DNA of 64,000 nt from Kribbella sp. ALI-6-A (lineage in GTDB: Bacteria > Actinomycetota > Actinomycetes > Propionibacteriales > Kribbellaceae). The notes beneath the pieces were generated by a model. That model did no database searches, was not told the origin of the DNA, and saw only the letters and a list, made by a program, of their open reading frames with translations. Both the position numbers and the translations under genes were made by a program. This document shows, one piece after another, positions 41,756 to 50,375 of the stretch (its first letter is position 1; each line of letters opens with the position of its first letter). The stretch is taken from assembly GCF_001984195.1 (NCBI RefSeq), contig NZ_MTQN01000004.1:1-64000 (forward strand), written 5' to 3'.

Positions 41756-42622
41756 ACGTACTCCGAGCATCGGCTGCCTGCGACGGCGCCGTTCGACTTC
41801 GACTTGTCGTTGCGGTTCGTCGCGGGGTTCTCGCCCACCGCGGGGGAGCAACGCATCGTCGGTGGCCGGCTCACCAAAGCGCTGCGGGTGGACGGGAGGA
41901 CCGTGCTGGCCGACGTGGCGGCCGCGCCCGGCAGCGAGCCGGCGGTCGAGGTCCGGCTGACCGGGGCCGGCGGCGACTCGGCGGTCGAGGCCGCGCTCGA
42001 TCGGGTGCGGTTTTTCCTCAGCCTGGACGACGACCTGGCCGGGTTCTACGCGCTGGCCGACGACGTGTTCCAGCCGGTGGTCCAGCGGCTGTACGGGTAT
42101 CACCAGGTGAAGTTCAGCTCGCCCTGGGAGAACGTCGTCTGGGCGATCCTGTCCCAGCGGACCGCGAGACCTGTTGCGGTGAAGGAGAAATCGGCGCTGG
42201 TCCAGCGGATCGGCAACGAGGTCGAGCACGACGGCGTCGTCCACCGGGCCTTCCCGGACGCCGAGCAGGTCGCCGGACTGGACGACCTCGCCGGAACGAT
42301 CCGCAACGAACGCAAAGCCGGCTTCCTGCAGGGCGCGGCCCGGCGCTGGCTCGAGCTGTCCGAGACCGAGCTTCGCGAGGCGCCGTACGACGAGGCCAAG
42401 GCGCAGCTGTTGTCGCTGCCGGGGATCGGGCCGTGGTCTTCGACGTTCGTGCTGATCCGCGGCCTGGGGCGGATGGACGAGACCCCGGTGGAGAAGCAGT
42501 TGATGCAGGCCGCCGCCCGGGTCTACGGCGAGTACGTCGACGAGGACGCGCTCATGCGCCTGTCCGAGCGGTACGGCGCCTGGCGCGGCTACTGGGCGCA
42601 CTACCTGCGCGCCGGCGGATGA
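41753..42622 (+). CDS. AlkA-like HhH-GPD DNA glycosylase homologue
   Basis: A 289-residue protein with an AlkA-like N-terminal region, the VVWAILSQRTARPVAVKEKS segment (usually QQ[IVL]S) and a helix-hairpin-helix LLSLPGIGPWSSTF near residues 220-233. Aligning its hairpin with E. coli AlkA, the position of catalytic Asp238 appears to be Lys or the neighbouring Glu (MDETPVEKQL). Either a Glu serves instead or the protein binds DNA without base excision. It would otherwise remove alkylated bases. The operon context gives no help; it stands alone after deoA. Confidence 0.75.
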   Translation: MTYSEHRLPATAPFDFDLSLRFVAGFSPTAGEQRIVGGRLTKALRVDGRTVLADVAAAPGSEPAVEVRLTGAGGDSAVEAALDRVRFFLSLDDDLAGFYALADDVFQPVVQRLYGYHQVKFSSPWENVVWAILSQRTARPVAVKEKSALVQRIGNEVEHDGVVHRAFPDAEQVAGLDDLAGTIRNERKAGFLQGAARRWLELSETELREAPYDEAKAQLLSLPGIGPWSSTFVLIRGLGRMDETPVEKQLMQAAARVYGEYVDEDALMRLSERYGAWRGYWAHYLRAGG

Positions 42623-42671
42623 CCTGCCCGGCGGCTCGCAGCGCGCCGGCACCCGTGAACCGGTAGCGACC

Positions 42672-43334
42672 TCAGCCGGCTTTGGCGGTCAGGCGTTTGT
42701 ACTGCTGCTGGGCCAAGCTCGTGACGAGCTTGGTGTCCGGCTGGAGATTGCTGCCGATCAGGCCGGTCTGGCGGACGGTGATCTGGGCGAGCATCGTGCC
42801 GGCGACGAAGCCGGCCTGGGCGACGGCCTCGGACTCGTCGGGCAGGCCGGTCGGGGTGACCCGCCGACCGGTGAGCACGCCCGGCACACCCGGTACGGAG
42901 TACTGGGTGGTGAAGGTTTCCTGGCGCCAGAAGCCGGTGCGCAGATCCTGGGCCTTGCGCTTCGAGCCGGTCCGGAACAGGCGGACCGTGTACTGCTTCT
43001 TGTGGTCCGGGCTGATCCGCACCGTCTGGTAGCCCTCGGAGAAGTCCGCGTTCAGCAGCAACGCGCGATCCTCGGCCGGGACGCTGGAGATCGTGCCGAG
43101 AAACGACTGCAGCGTGAACGCTCCGCTCAGCTCTCGCTTGTCCGGCCCATAGCCGTCCGGTACGACGATCAGCCCGGCCAGCGCGCTCTTCGGTGTCGTC
43201 GCCGCCGGCGCGCTGGAGACGGCGGCCTTCGGCGGACTGCTCGTGGCGGCTCCGGCGTCGCCTCCGGCGCAACCCGGCAACGCCAGCAGGGCGCACGCGA
43301 CCAGCACGGTCACGCCGGGCGCAGTCCGCCTCAC
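42672..43334 (-). CDS. Lipoprotein of unknown function
   Basis: A 220-residue predicted lipoprotein. The signal MRRTAPGVTVLVACALLALP leads to a lipobox LPGC with Cys22, and a Ser/Ala/Pro linker follows. The soluble domain contains GYGPDKRELSGAFTLQSFLG, the repeated aromatic/Arg stretch YTVRLFRTGSKRKAQDL and LPDESEAVAQAGFVAGTMLA. I do not recognise the family; the layout resembles many actinobacterial surface lipoproteins. GGAGGA precedes the GTG. It is followed in the same direction by nothing close. Confidence 0.72.
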   Translation of the reverse strand: MRRTAPGVTVLVACALLALPGCAGGDAGAATSSPPKAAVSSAPAATTPKSALAGLIVVPDGYGPDKRELSGAFTLQSFLGTISSVPAEDRALLLNADFSEGYQTVRISPDHKKQYTVRLFRTGSKRKAQDLRTGFWRQETFTTQYSVPGVPGVLTGRRVTPTGLPDESEAVAQAGFVAGTMLAQITVRQTGLIGSNLQPDTKLVTSLAQQQYKRLTAKAG

Positions 43335-43453
43335 AACTCCTCCGCCAGTTCGTGGAATCCTGGCTGGATCGCATCAGACGAAGGTGAACGCCAGGCAACC
43401 AGCGAACGACAAAACCGCCGGTATCCGGCGTGTCACCGCCTGCTGGGCGACAG

Positions 43454-44053
43454 TCAGTGGGTCGACGCCGCCGCGAGCAGGTCGGCGATCCGGCGGCGGG
43501 CGGCCTTCGGGTGCAGGGGTTCGCAGCCGGCATCGACGCAGCGGCGGACCACTCGCGGGTCGTCTTCGAGCAGCAGCAATCCTCGCCGCAGCAGCGTGAA
43601 CGGTGGCTTGCGGTGCTCGCGCAGGTCTCGCTGGAACCGGCGCAGGAACGTGACGATCCGGTGGTGCCGCACGCAGATCGCAGCGGCCAGCAGCCCGCGC
43701 TGCTCGAGTTCGCCGACGATCTGGTCGGCGAAGATGCCCTCGGCAACCACCAGCGGTTGCCCACCGGTGGTGACCAGGTGGTGCCCGACCGTCGCGTCCA
43801 CGCTGATGTCGTACGTCGGAAGATCGGCCGACCCGGTCGTACAGAGTGTCTCCAGCGCGTCGACTGCTCGGCCGGCGTCCCAGGATCGCGGGTCGTCCCA
43901 GTCCACGATGCCCAGCGGCGACCGCGGCATCGCCTCGTCGTCGCCGTCGCGGTAGAAGTCGTCCAGCCGGACCACCGGCAACCCGACCAGCTCGGCCAGA
44001 TGCGACTTCCCGGTCCCGGACGGACCGGCCAGCAGGACAACGCGCGCACTCAC
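43454..44053 (-). CDS. Uridine-kinase-like P-loop protein
   Basis: A 199-residue P-loop kinase-like protein. Walker A GPSGTGKSHLA lies near residues 10-20, and VRLDDFYRDGDD near 35 matches the substrate/DFY motif of uridine kinases. VDWDDPRSWD and VVAEGIFADQ are also as in that family. It is shorter than Udk, so the true substrate may differ. The GTG lacks a ribosome site, with GAGAAT seven bases upstream. It may relate to the salvage operon nearby, but it is transcribed separately. Confidence 0.78.
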   Translation of the reverse strand: MSARVVLLAGPSGTGKSHLAELVGLPVVRLDDFYRDGDDEAMPRSPLGIVDWDDPRSWDAGRAVDALETLCTTGSADLPTYDISVDATVGHHLVTTGGQPLVVAEGIFADQIVGELEQRGLLAAAICVRHHRIVTFLRRFQRDLREHRKPPFTLLRRGLLLLEDDPRVVRRCVDAGCEPLHPKAARRRIADLLAAASTH

Positions 44054-44060
44054 CCGGGTT

Positions 44061-44066
44061 ATTCTC
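44061..44066 (-). promoter_or_regulatory. Possible near-leaderless -10 box, kinase-like gene
   Basis: GAGAAT on the minus strand, seven bases before the GTG at 44053, the same arrangement as at 31635-31640. Confidence 0.35.
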
Positions 44067-44145
44067 CGTCATTGTGAACGCCCGGGTAACACCAGGCGTC
44101 GGTCCGCCGATGTCACCGGCGACCACCTGACGAGCGGAGACCACC

Positions 44146-44601
44146 ATGCCGGACCGGCTGACTCGCCCCGGCGCGCTCGCGTACGCCGTCGTTGCACTGC
44201 TGCTGGCCTACGAGATCGTGTGGTTGAGCCGGCTCGACGGTTTCTGGGACGCCGGGCCGTTCTGGCCGGGCATCGTGGTGGGCATCGTTGCCGTGCTCGT
44301 GGTGCTCATCGCCGTTGCGGCCATCACCCGCACCCCCGTGGTCGGTGACGGCGACCGCCTGCTGACCCGGATCGGCGGGCCGATCGTGATCGGGCTGACC
44401 GTGGTCGCGACGCTCGTGGTGGCCATCGAGGGGCTGGACGACTTCGTGATGTGGCCGACCGCGCCCGCGGTCTTCGCGCCGTTCGGGATCCGGCGGCTGG
44501 AGCAGGCGTACTTCGAGGGCGTGGACGAGGCCCGCCGCGAGCGCGCTGCCGCGCGTGCCGACGCCGCACGGGCCGAGGCCGCCCCCGCCGAGGAGCGGTA
44601 G
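44146..44601 (+). CDS. Small membrane protein of unknown function
   Basis: A 151-residue protein with three hydrophobic helices (about residues 10-26, 40-60, 80-96), then a cytoplasmic, strongly charged tail of Ala/Arg/Glu (RRERAAARADAARAEAA) that should be helical. I do not recognise a named family. GGAGA precedes the ATG, and a clean terminator follows the stop. Confidence 0.65.
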   Translation: MPDRLTRPGALAYAVVALLLAYEIVWLSRLDGFWDAGPFWPGIVVGIVAVLVVLIAVAAITRTPVVGDGDRLLTRIGGPIVIGLTVVATLVVAIEGLDDFVMWPTAPAVFAPFGIRRLEQAYFEGVDEARRERAAARADAARAEAAPAEER

Positions 44602-44620
44602 CTCCAGAACCACCCACCTA

Positions 44621-44646
44621 CCCCGCCGCTCATCTGAGCGGCGGGG
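44621..44646 (+). terminator. Strong hairpin terminator before the polyol operon
   Basis: Perfect arms CCCCGCCGCTC (44621-44631) and GAGCGGCGGGG (44636-44646) with a four-base loop, 20 bases after the upstream stop. Confidence 0.85.
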
Positions 44647-44668
44647 CGCTCTCGTGTTGCACGAAGTC

Positions 44669-44697
44669 TTGACACACTCCATCGCGCCCGGTTCACT
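44669..44697 (+). promoter_or_regulatory. Promoter of the polyol operon
   Basis: TTGACA (44669-44674), 17 bases, then TTCACT (44692-44697). The -35 box is perfect and the -10 box is weak, a combination that often needs an activator. The palindrome for the SorC-type regulator begins five bases downstream. Confidence 0.55.
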
Positions 44698-44701
44698 CAA
44701 G

Positions 44702-44723
44702 TCTGAGCAGAGGCGTGCTCAGA
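44702..44723. promoter_or_regulatory. Palindromic operator in the polyol leader
   Basis: Perfect 8-bp arms TCTGAGCA (44702-44709) and TGCTCAGA (44716-44723) with a six-base spacer, located at about the transcription start and before the chosen GTG. The natural candidate to bind it is the SorC-family regulator encoded in the same operon. Confidence 0.65.
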
Positions 44724-44755
44724 TGAGCGAGTCCGGCGGAACGAAGGAGCAGCTC

Positions 44756-46123
44756 GTGCGGCAACAGCGGAGGCGGATCACAGCGGCGGGACTCGCCGTG
44801 GTCCTGGTGAGTGCGGTCGGCGGGTGCGCCGGCTGGGGTGGTGGTGCGGGCGGCGGCGGGGCCGACAGCATCAACGTGCTGATGGTGAACAACCCACAGA
44901 TGGTCGACCTGCAGAAGCTCACCGCCGACCACTTCACCCAGCAGACCGGCATCAAGGTCAACTACACCGTGCTGCCGGAGAACGACGTCCGGGACAAGAT
45001 CAGTCAGGAGTTCTCCAGCCAGGCCGGCCAGTACGACGTGGCCTCGCTGAGCAACTTCGAGATCCCGATCTACGCGACCAGCAAGTGGATCGCGCCGCTG
45101 TCGGACTACATCGCCAAGGACCCGAACTTCGACCAGGACGACGTGCTGAAGCCGATGACGGAGTCGCTCAGCGGCGCCGACGGCAAGGTGTACGGCGAAC
45201 CGTTCTACGGCGAGTCGTCGTTCCTGATGTACCGCAAGGACATTCTGCAGGCCAAGGGCATCACGATGCCCGCCAAGCCGACCTGGCAGCAGGTCGCCGA
45301 CATCGCCGCCAAGGTCGACAACGCCCAGCCCGGGATGCGCGGCATCTGCCTGCGCGGCCAGCCCGGCTGGGGTCAGCTGTTCGCGCCGCTGACCACGGTG
45401 GTGAACACCTTCGGCGGCACCTGGTTCACCGAGGACTGGCAGGCGCAGGTCAGCTCCCCGGAGTTCACCGAGGCGACCAAGTTCTACGTCGACCTGGTCC
45501 GCAACCACGGCGAGCTCGGCGCACCTCAGGCCGGCTTCACCGAGTGCCTCAACAACCTTGTCCAGGGCAACGTCGCGATGTGGTACGACGCGACCTCGGC
45601 GGCCGGTTCGCTGGAGGCCCCGAACTCACCGGTCAAGGGCAAGATGGGCTACGCCCCCGCGCCGGTGGTGAAGACCGACAGCTCCGGCTGGCTGTACGCG
45701 TGGGCGTGGAGCATCCAGGAAGCCAGCAAGAAGAAGGACAACGCCTGGAAGTTCATCTCCTGGGCGTCCAGCAAGCAGTACGAGGAACTGGTCGGGCAGG
45801 AGCTCGGCTGGTCCCGGGTACCGGCCGGCAAGCGCGCCTCGACGTACGAGAACCCGGCGTACGTGAAGGAGGCGGCGGCGTTCGCGGAGCCGACCCGGCA
45901 GGCGATCGAGAGCGCGGACCCGACCGATCCCGGGATGCAGAAGCGGCCGGCGATCGGGATCCAGTTCGTCGACATCCCGGAGTTCCCCGACCTCGGCACC
46001 CAGGTCAGCCAGGACGTCAGCTCGGCGATCGCCGGCCGGATGAGCGTCGACGAGGCGCTGAAACGCGGGCAGGAGCTCGCCGACGACGTCGCCGAGCGCT
46101 ATCGCTCCCGAGAAGCGAAGTGA
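44756..46123 (+). CDS. Polyol/sugar ABC transporter substrate-binding lipoprotein
   Basis: A 455-residue family-1 extracellular solute-binding protein. A lipoprotein signal (RRRITAAGLAVVLVSAVGGC) is followed by Gly-rich linker, and the binding-protein core includes YDVASLSNFEIPIYATSKWI and GEPFYGESSFLMYRKDIL. The GTG at 44756 follows AAGGAG at six bases. An in-frame ATG at 44723 overlaps the operator and has no binding site. Followed by two permeases and polyol enzymes, it probably captures mannitol, sorbitol or arabitol. The ATPase is not in the operon, so a shared MsiK-type ATPase is likely. Confidence 0.9.
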   Translation: MRQQRRRITAAGLAVVLVSAVGGCAGWGGGAGGGGADSINVLMVNNPQMVDLQKLTADHFTQQTGIKVNYTVLPENDVRDKISQEFSSQAGQYDVASLSNFEIPIYATSKWIAPLSDYIAKDPNFDQDDVLKPMTESLSGADGKVYGEPFYGESSFLMYRKDILQAKGITMPAKPTWQQVADIAAKVDNAQPGMRGICLRGQPGWGQLFAPLTTVVNTFGGTWFTEDWQAQVSSPEFTEATKFYVDLVRNHGELGAPQAGFTECLNNLVQGNVAMWYDATSAAGSLEAPNSPVKGKMGYAPAPVVKTDSSGWLYAWAWSIQEASKKKDNAWKFISWASSKQYEELVGQELGWSRVPAGKRASTYENPAYVKEAAAFAEPTRQAIESADPTDPGMQKRPAIGIQFVDIPEFPDLGTQVSQDVSSAIAGRMSVDEALKRGQELADDVAERYRSREAK

Positions 46124-46133
46124 GGAAGCCGTC

Positions 46134-47087
46134 ATGAGTGTCGACACGCAGGCACGTCCCGGCGGCCGCCACGCCGCCGTACCGCCCGGGTCGCAGAGCA
46201 CGATGCTGCGCAAGACCGGCGACTGGGCCCGGCGGGCGCCGCTGCTGCCCGCGCTGATCTTCATGATCATCGTGACCCAACTGCCGTTCGTGGTCACGAT
46301 CATCACGTCGTTCATGGACTGGAACGCCTACTACCCCGACGAGCGCGGCTTCGCCGGGATCGACAACTTCCGCCGTGTACTGACCGATGCGAACACCCGG
46401 CAGGCGATCCTGGTGACGATCCTGCTGACCGCCGCGGTGGTGCTGATCAGCTTGCTGCTCGGCCTCGGCATCGCGCTGCTGCTGGACCGCAAGTTCCGCG
46501 GCCGCGGCGTGGTCCGGACGATGATGATCACGCCGTTCCTGGTCGTGCCGGTCGCGGCGGCGCTGCTGTGGAAGCACGCGCTCTACAACCCGGAGTACGG
46601 GCTGTTCAACGGCGTACTGACCTGGATCTTCGGGGACAGCGCGCCGCAGCCGGACTGGATCAGCAACCAGCCGCTGTGGTCGGTGATCTTCGCGCTGGTC
46701 TGGCAGTGGACGCCGTTCATGATGCTGATCCTGCTGGCCGGGCTGCAGAGCCGGCCGCTGGACGTGATCGAGGCGGCCGGCATCGACGGCGCCAGCCAGT
46801 GGGACATCTTCCGGTACATGACGCTGCCGCACCTGCGCCAGTACCTCGAACTGAGCGCGCTGCTCGGCTCGATCTACGTGGTGCAGAACTTCGACGCCGT
46901 CTTCACGATCACGTCCGGCGGACTCGGTACGGCGAACCTGCCGTACACGATCTACCAGACCTTCTACACCGCGCACGACTACGGCCGGGCCTCCGCGGCC
47001 GGCGTGATCGTGGTGATCGGCACGATCGTCATCGCGACGCTGGCCCTGCGCTCGGTGTCCACGCTGTTCAAGGAGGAGGGCCGATGA
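46134..47087 (+). CDS. Polyol ABC transporter permease (MalF type)
   Basis: A 317-residue permease with six core helices and the EAA loop EAAGIDGASQWDIFRYMTLP near residues 210-229, which docks on the ATPase. The N-terminal stretch (PLLPALIFMIIVTQLPFVVT) is the first helix. GAGGAAG precedes the ATG, and the stop overlaps the next ATG. It forms the channel together with the next gene product. Confidence 0.92.
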   Translation: MSVDTQARPGGRHAAVPPGSQSTMLRKTGDWARRAPLLPALIFMIIVTQLPFVVTIITSFMDWNAYYPDERGFAGIDNFRRVLTDANTRQAILVTILLTAAVVLISLLLGLGIALLLDRKFRGRGVVRTMMITPFLVVPVAAALLWKHALYNPEYGLFNGVLTWIFGDSAPQPDWISNQPLWSVIFALVWQWTPFMMLILLAGLQSRPLDVIEAAGIDGASQWDIFRYMTLPHLRQYLELSALLGSIYVVQNFDAVFTITSGGLGTANLPYTIYQTFYTAHDYGRASAAGVIVVIGTIVIATLALRSVSTLFKEEGR

Positions 47088-47929
47088 GCGGTCAGGTGAC
47101 GATGGTGACGGGCCGCAAGAAGCGCGGCGGGGGCATCGCGCTGAGCGGGCTGGCCTGGATCGTCGGCACGCTGTTCGTGCTGCCGGTGCTGTGGATGGTG
47201 CTGACCTCGTTCCACGCCGAGGAGGACGCGGCGAAGAACCCGCCGGACCTGGCCGCGCCGCTGACGCTCGACGGGTACCGCTCGTTCTTCGACACCGGCC
47301 CCTGGCCGTCGATCGCGAACTCGCTGACCGCGAGCATCCTGTCCACGCTGCTGGTCATCCTGCTCGCGTTCCCGGCGGCGTACGCGCTGTCGATCAAGCC
47401 GGTGAAGAAGTGGACCGACGTGCTGTTCTTCTTCCTGTCCACCAAGATGCTGCCGGTGGTGGCCGGGCTGCTGCCGATCTACCTGTTCGCCCAGTTCACC
47501 GGGCTGCTGGACAACATCTGGCTGCTGATCGTGCTCTACACCTCGATGAACCTGCCGATCGCGGTCTGGATGCTGCGCAGCTTCCTGGCCGAGGTGCCGG
47601 TGGAGATCCTCGAGGCGGCCTCGGTCGACGGCGCCGGACTGGTCCGCACGTTGCGCTCCGTGGTCGCTCCGGTGGTCACGCCGGGCATCGCCTCGGCGGC
47701 GCTGATCTGCTTCATCTTCAGCTGGAACGAACTGCTCTTCGCCCGGGTGCTGACAGGTACGGTGGCCCAGACCGCACCGGTGTTCCTGACCGGCTTCGTC
47801 ACCAGCCAGGGGCTGTTCCTGGCCAAGGTCTGCGCGGCCTCGCTGGTGGTGTCGCTGCCCGTCCTGATCGCCGGTTTCGCCGCCCAGGACAAGCTGGTCC
47901 AGGGCCTGTCGCTGGGAGCCGTCAAGTGA
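47084..47929 (+). CDS. Polyol ABC transporter permease (MalG type)
   Basis: A 281-residue permease with six helices and the EAA loop EAASVDGAGLVRTLRSVVAP. The helix LFVLPVLWMVLTSFH is the usual MalG-type start. The ATG overlaps the previous stop and the stop overlaps the dehydrogenase GTG (GTGA), so transport and metabolism are tightly coupled. Confidence 0.92.
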   Translation: MSGQVTMVTGRKKRGGGIALSGLAWIVGTLFVLPVLWMVLTSFHAEEDAAKNPPDLAAPLTLDGYRSFFDTGPWPSIANSLTASILSTLLVILLAFPAAYALSIKPVKKWTDVLFFFLSTKMLPVVAGLLPIYLFAQFTGLLDNIWLLIVLYTSMNLPIAVWMLRSFLAEVPVEILEAASVDGAGLVRTLRSVVAPVVTPGIASAALICFIFSWNELLFARVLTGTVAQTAPVFLTGFVTSQGLFLAKVCAASLVVSLPVLIAGFAAQDKLVQGLSLGAVK

Positions 47930-49404
47930 CCTTGCAGAAACTCAGTTCCGCCACGCTGTCCGCGCTCGACCCGCGGGTGGGCGTCCCGGCCTACGACCGT
48001 ACGGCGGTCCGCCCGGGCATCGTGCACTTCGGGGTCGGCGGGTTCCACCGGGCCCACCAGGCGATGTATCTGGACCGGCTGATGGACGACGGCAAGGCGC
48101 TGGACTGGGGCATCTGCGGCGTCGGCGTCCTGCCGCAGGACCGGCGGATGGCCGACGTGATGGCGGCCCAGGACGGCCTCTACACACTGGTGGTCAAGCA
48201 CCCGGACGGCACGCTGGAGCCGCGGGTGATCGGCTCGATCGTCGACTACCTGTTCGCGCCGGACGACCCCGAGGCGGTGCTGACCCGGATGACCGACCCG
48301 GCCACCCGGATCGTGTCGCTGACGATCACCGAGGGCGGCTACCACGTCAACCAGGTGACCGGTGAGCTGGACGCGTCCGACCCCGGCCTGGCCGCCGACC
48401 TGGCGCCGGGCGCGACGCCGGGCACCGCGTTCGGGCTGATCGTCGAGGCCCTGGCCCGCCGCCGGGCGGCCGGCACGAAGCCGTTCACGGTGATGTCGTG
48501 CGACAACATCCCGGGCAACGGCCACGTCGCGAAGAAGATGCTGACTGCTTTCGCCCGGCTTCGCGACGCCGACTTGGCGGACTGGATCGAGGCCGAGGTC
48601 CGGTTCCCGAACTGCATGGTCGACCGGATCACGCCGGTCACCGCCGAGGCGGACAAGACGGCGCTGGCCGAGCGGTTCGGGATCGACGACGGCTGGCCGG
48701 TGGTGTGCGAGCCGTTCACGCAGTGGGTGCTGGAGGACGACTTCGGGGGCGAGCGGCCGGCGTACGACGAGGTCGGGGTGCAGGTGGTCGAGGACGTCGA
48801 GCCGTACGAGCTGATGAAGCTGCGGCTGCTCAACGCGAGTCACCAGGCGCTGTGCTACCTCGGGTACCTGGCCGGCTACCGGTACGCACACGAGGTGTGC
48901 CAGGACAAGCTGTTCGTCGACTTCCTGCTCGGCTACATGACCGAGGAGGGTCAGCCGACGCTGCCCGCCGTACCGGGAGTGGACCTGGAGCAGTACAAGC
49001 ACCAGCTGATCGAGCGGTTCGCCAACCCGGAGGTGCGCGACACGCTCGCGCGGCTGTGCGCGGAGAGCTCGGACCGGATCCCGAAGTGGCTGGTGCCGGT
49101 GATCCGCGAGCAGCTGGCGGCGGACCGGGGGATCGAGCGGTCCGCGCTCGTCGTGGCCTCCTGGGCCCGGTACGCCGAGGGCGTCGACGAGCAGGGACAG
49201 CCGATCGAGGTGGTGGACCGGCTGCGCGACAAGCTGGTCGAGCGGGCGCAGCACAACCGGGACAACCCGCTGCTGTTCGTGTCGGACCGCGACCTGTTCG
49301 GGGACCTGGCCGACGACGAGCGGTTCGTAAAGGCCTACACGGCGGCGCTGACCTCGCTGCACGAGCGCGGTGCCCGGGCCACGCTGGAGGAACGGGCCGG
49401 ATGA
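47926..49404 (+). CDS. Mannitol/polyol 2-dehydrogenase, long-chain
   Basis: A 492-residue polyol-specific long-chain dehydrogenase. The N-terminal Rossmann region begins IVHFGVGGFHRAHQAMYLD. The middle has MSCDNIPGNGHVAKKM, and the catalytic K-x5-N-x2-H motif is MKLRLLNASHQAL near residue 300. It oxidises a polyol such as mannitol, sorbitol or arabitol to a ketose with NAD. The following xylulokinase suggests arabitol to xylulose, but mannitol/sorbitol to fructose is also possible. Confidence 0.92.
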   Translation: MTLQKLSSATLSALDPRVGVPAYDRTAVRPGIVHFGVGGFHRAHQAMYLDRLMDDGKALDWGICGVGVLPQDRRMADVMAAQDGLYTLVVKHPDGTLEPRVIGSIVDYLFAPDDPEAVLTRMTDPATRIVSLTITEGGYHVNQVTGELDASDPGLAADLAPGATPGTAFGLIVEALARRRAAGTKPFTVMSCDNIPGNGHVAKKMLTAFARLRDADLADWIEAEVRFPNCMVDRITPVTAEADKTALAERFGIDDGWPVVCEPFTQWVLEDDFGGERPAYDEVGVQVVEDVEPYELMKLRLLNASHQALCYLGYLAGYRYAHEVCQDKLFVDFLLGYMTEEGQPTLPAVPGVDLEQYKHQLIERFANPEVRDTLARLCAESSDRIPKWLVPVIREQLAADRGIERSALVVASWARYAEGVDEQGQPIEVVDRLRDKLVERAQHNRDNPLLFVSDRDLFGDLADDERFVKAYTAALTSLHERGARATLEERAG

Positions 49405-50375
49405 CCGTCGAGGGGGTGGAGGAGGACGACGAGCTGCTCGCGGACGTCGCCCGGCGGTACTACCTGGACAACACCTCCAAGGTGGACATCGCCAAGCAGT
49501 TGGGGCTCAGCCGGTTCAAGATCGCCCGGCTGCTGGAGGAGGCACGCGAGCGGGGGATCGTGCAGATCCAGATCAAGAGCCCGACCCCGGTCGACCGGGG
49601 GCTGTCCGAGCAGCTGGCCGAGGCGCTCGGCATCGCGCGCTGCGTGGCGACGACGGCGACCGGGTCGGCCGAGCAGGTCCGCGCCCAGGTCGCCGAGGCC
49701 GCGGCCCGCACGGTGGCGCCGCTCGTGCGCGACGGTGACCTGCTCGGGCTGACCTGGAGCCGGGCGGTGGACGCGATGGTCGACCACTTCGACGCGCTGC
49801 CGTCCTGCACGGTGATCCAGATGGCCGGGTCGCTGCACTCGCCGTCCGGTGGCGGTACGACGGTCGACCTGGCCCGGAGAGCCGCTGAGCTGGCCGGCGG
49901 TACGGCGTACGCGGTGCACGCGCCGCTGGTGGTCGACGACGTTGCCGCTGTGACCGCGCTGCGCCGCCAGCCGGGAATCGCCGACACCCTGGCGATGGCC
50001 GACGGGCTGGACATCTCCGTGGTGGCCATCGGCGCCTGGCGGGCGGGCTGCTCCACGGTGTGGGACGCGGTGTCGGAAGAGGTCCGCGAGGAGGGGGTCG
50101 CCGGCGGCGCCGTGGCCGAGGTGAGTGGGCATCTGCTGGACGTGGACGGCAAACTGGTCGAGTCACCGTTGGAGCAGATGATCATCGCGGTGTCGATCGA
50201 CCAGCTGCGACGCCCCGCCCAACGGGTCGCACTGGCGGCCGGCGCGCACCGGGCTCCCGCTGTGATCGCAGCGGTCCGGTCGGGTCTGGTCAGCACACTG
50301 GTGACTACCACCGACCTGGCCCGCGAAGTCCTGCGCCTGTTGCCCCCTGCCGCTGCCGAGAGGACCCCTGTCTGA
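49401..50375 (+). CDS. SorC-family transcriptional regulator
   Basis: A 324-residue regulator. An N-terminal helix-turn-helix (SKVDIAKQLGLSRFKIARLL, about residues 26-45) is followed by a SorC/DeoR-type sugar-phosphate-binding domain (GDLLGLTWSRAVDAM, then LVVDDVAAVTALRRQPGI). SorC proteins bind phosphorylated sugars, here probably a ketose phosphate from the operon's kinase. The likely binding site is the palindrome at 44702-44723. It is encoded mid-operon, overlapping both neighbours by one to four bases, so it controls its own synthesis. Confidence 0.88.
   Translation: MTVEGVEEDDELLADVARRYYLDNTSKVDIAKQLGLSRFKIARLLEEARERGIVQIQIKSPTPVDRGLSEQLAEALGIARCVATTATGSAEQVRAQVAEAAARTVAPLVRDGDLLGLTWSRAVDAMVDHFDALPSCTVIQMAGSLHSPSGGGTTVDLARRAAELAGGTAYAVHAPLVVDDVAAVTALRRQPGIADTLAMADGLDISVVAIGAWRAGCSTVWDAVSEEVREEGVAGGAVAEVSGHLLDVDGKLVESPLEQMIIAVSIDQLRRPAQRVALAAGAHRAPAVIAAVRSGLVSTLVTTTDLAREVLRLLPPAAAERTPV

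Noticed and set aside
44555-44755. N-terminal extensions of the polyol-binding lipoprotein (starts at 44555 or 44723)
   Set aside because: They would run through a terminator, the promoter and the operator, and would displace the lipoprotein signal from the N-terminus.
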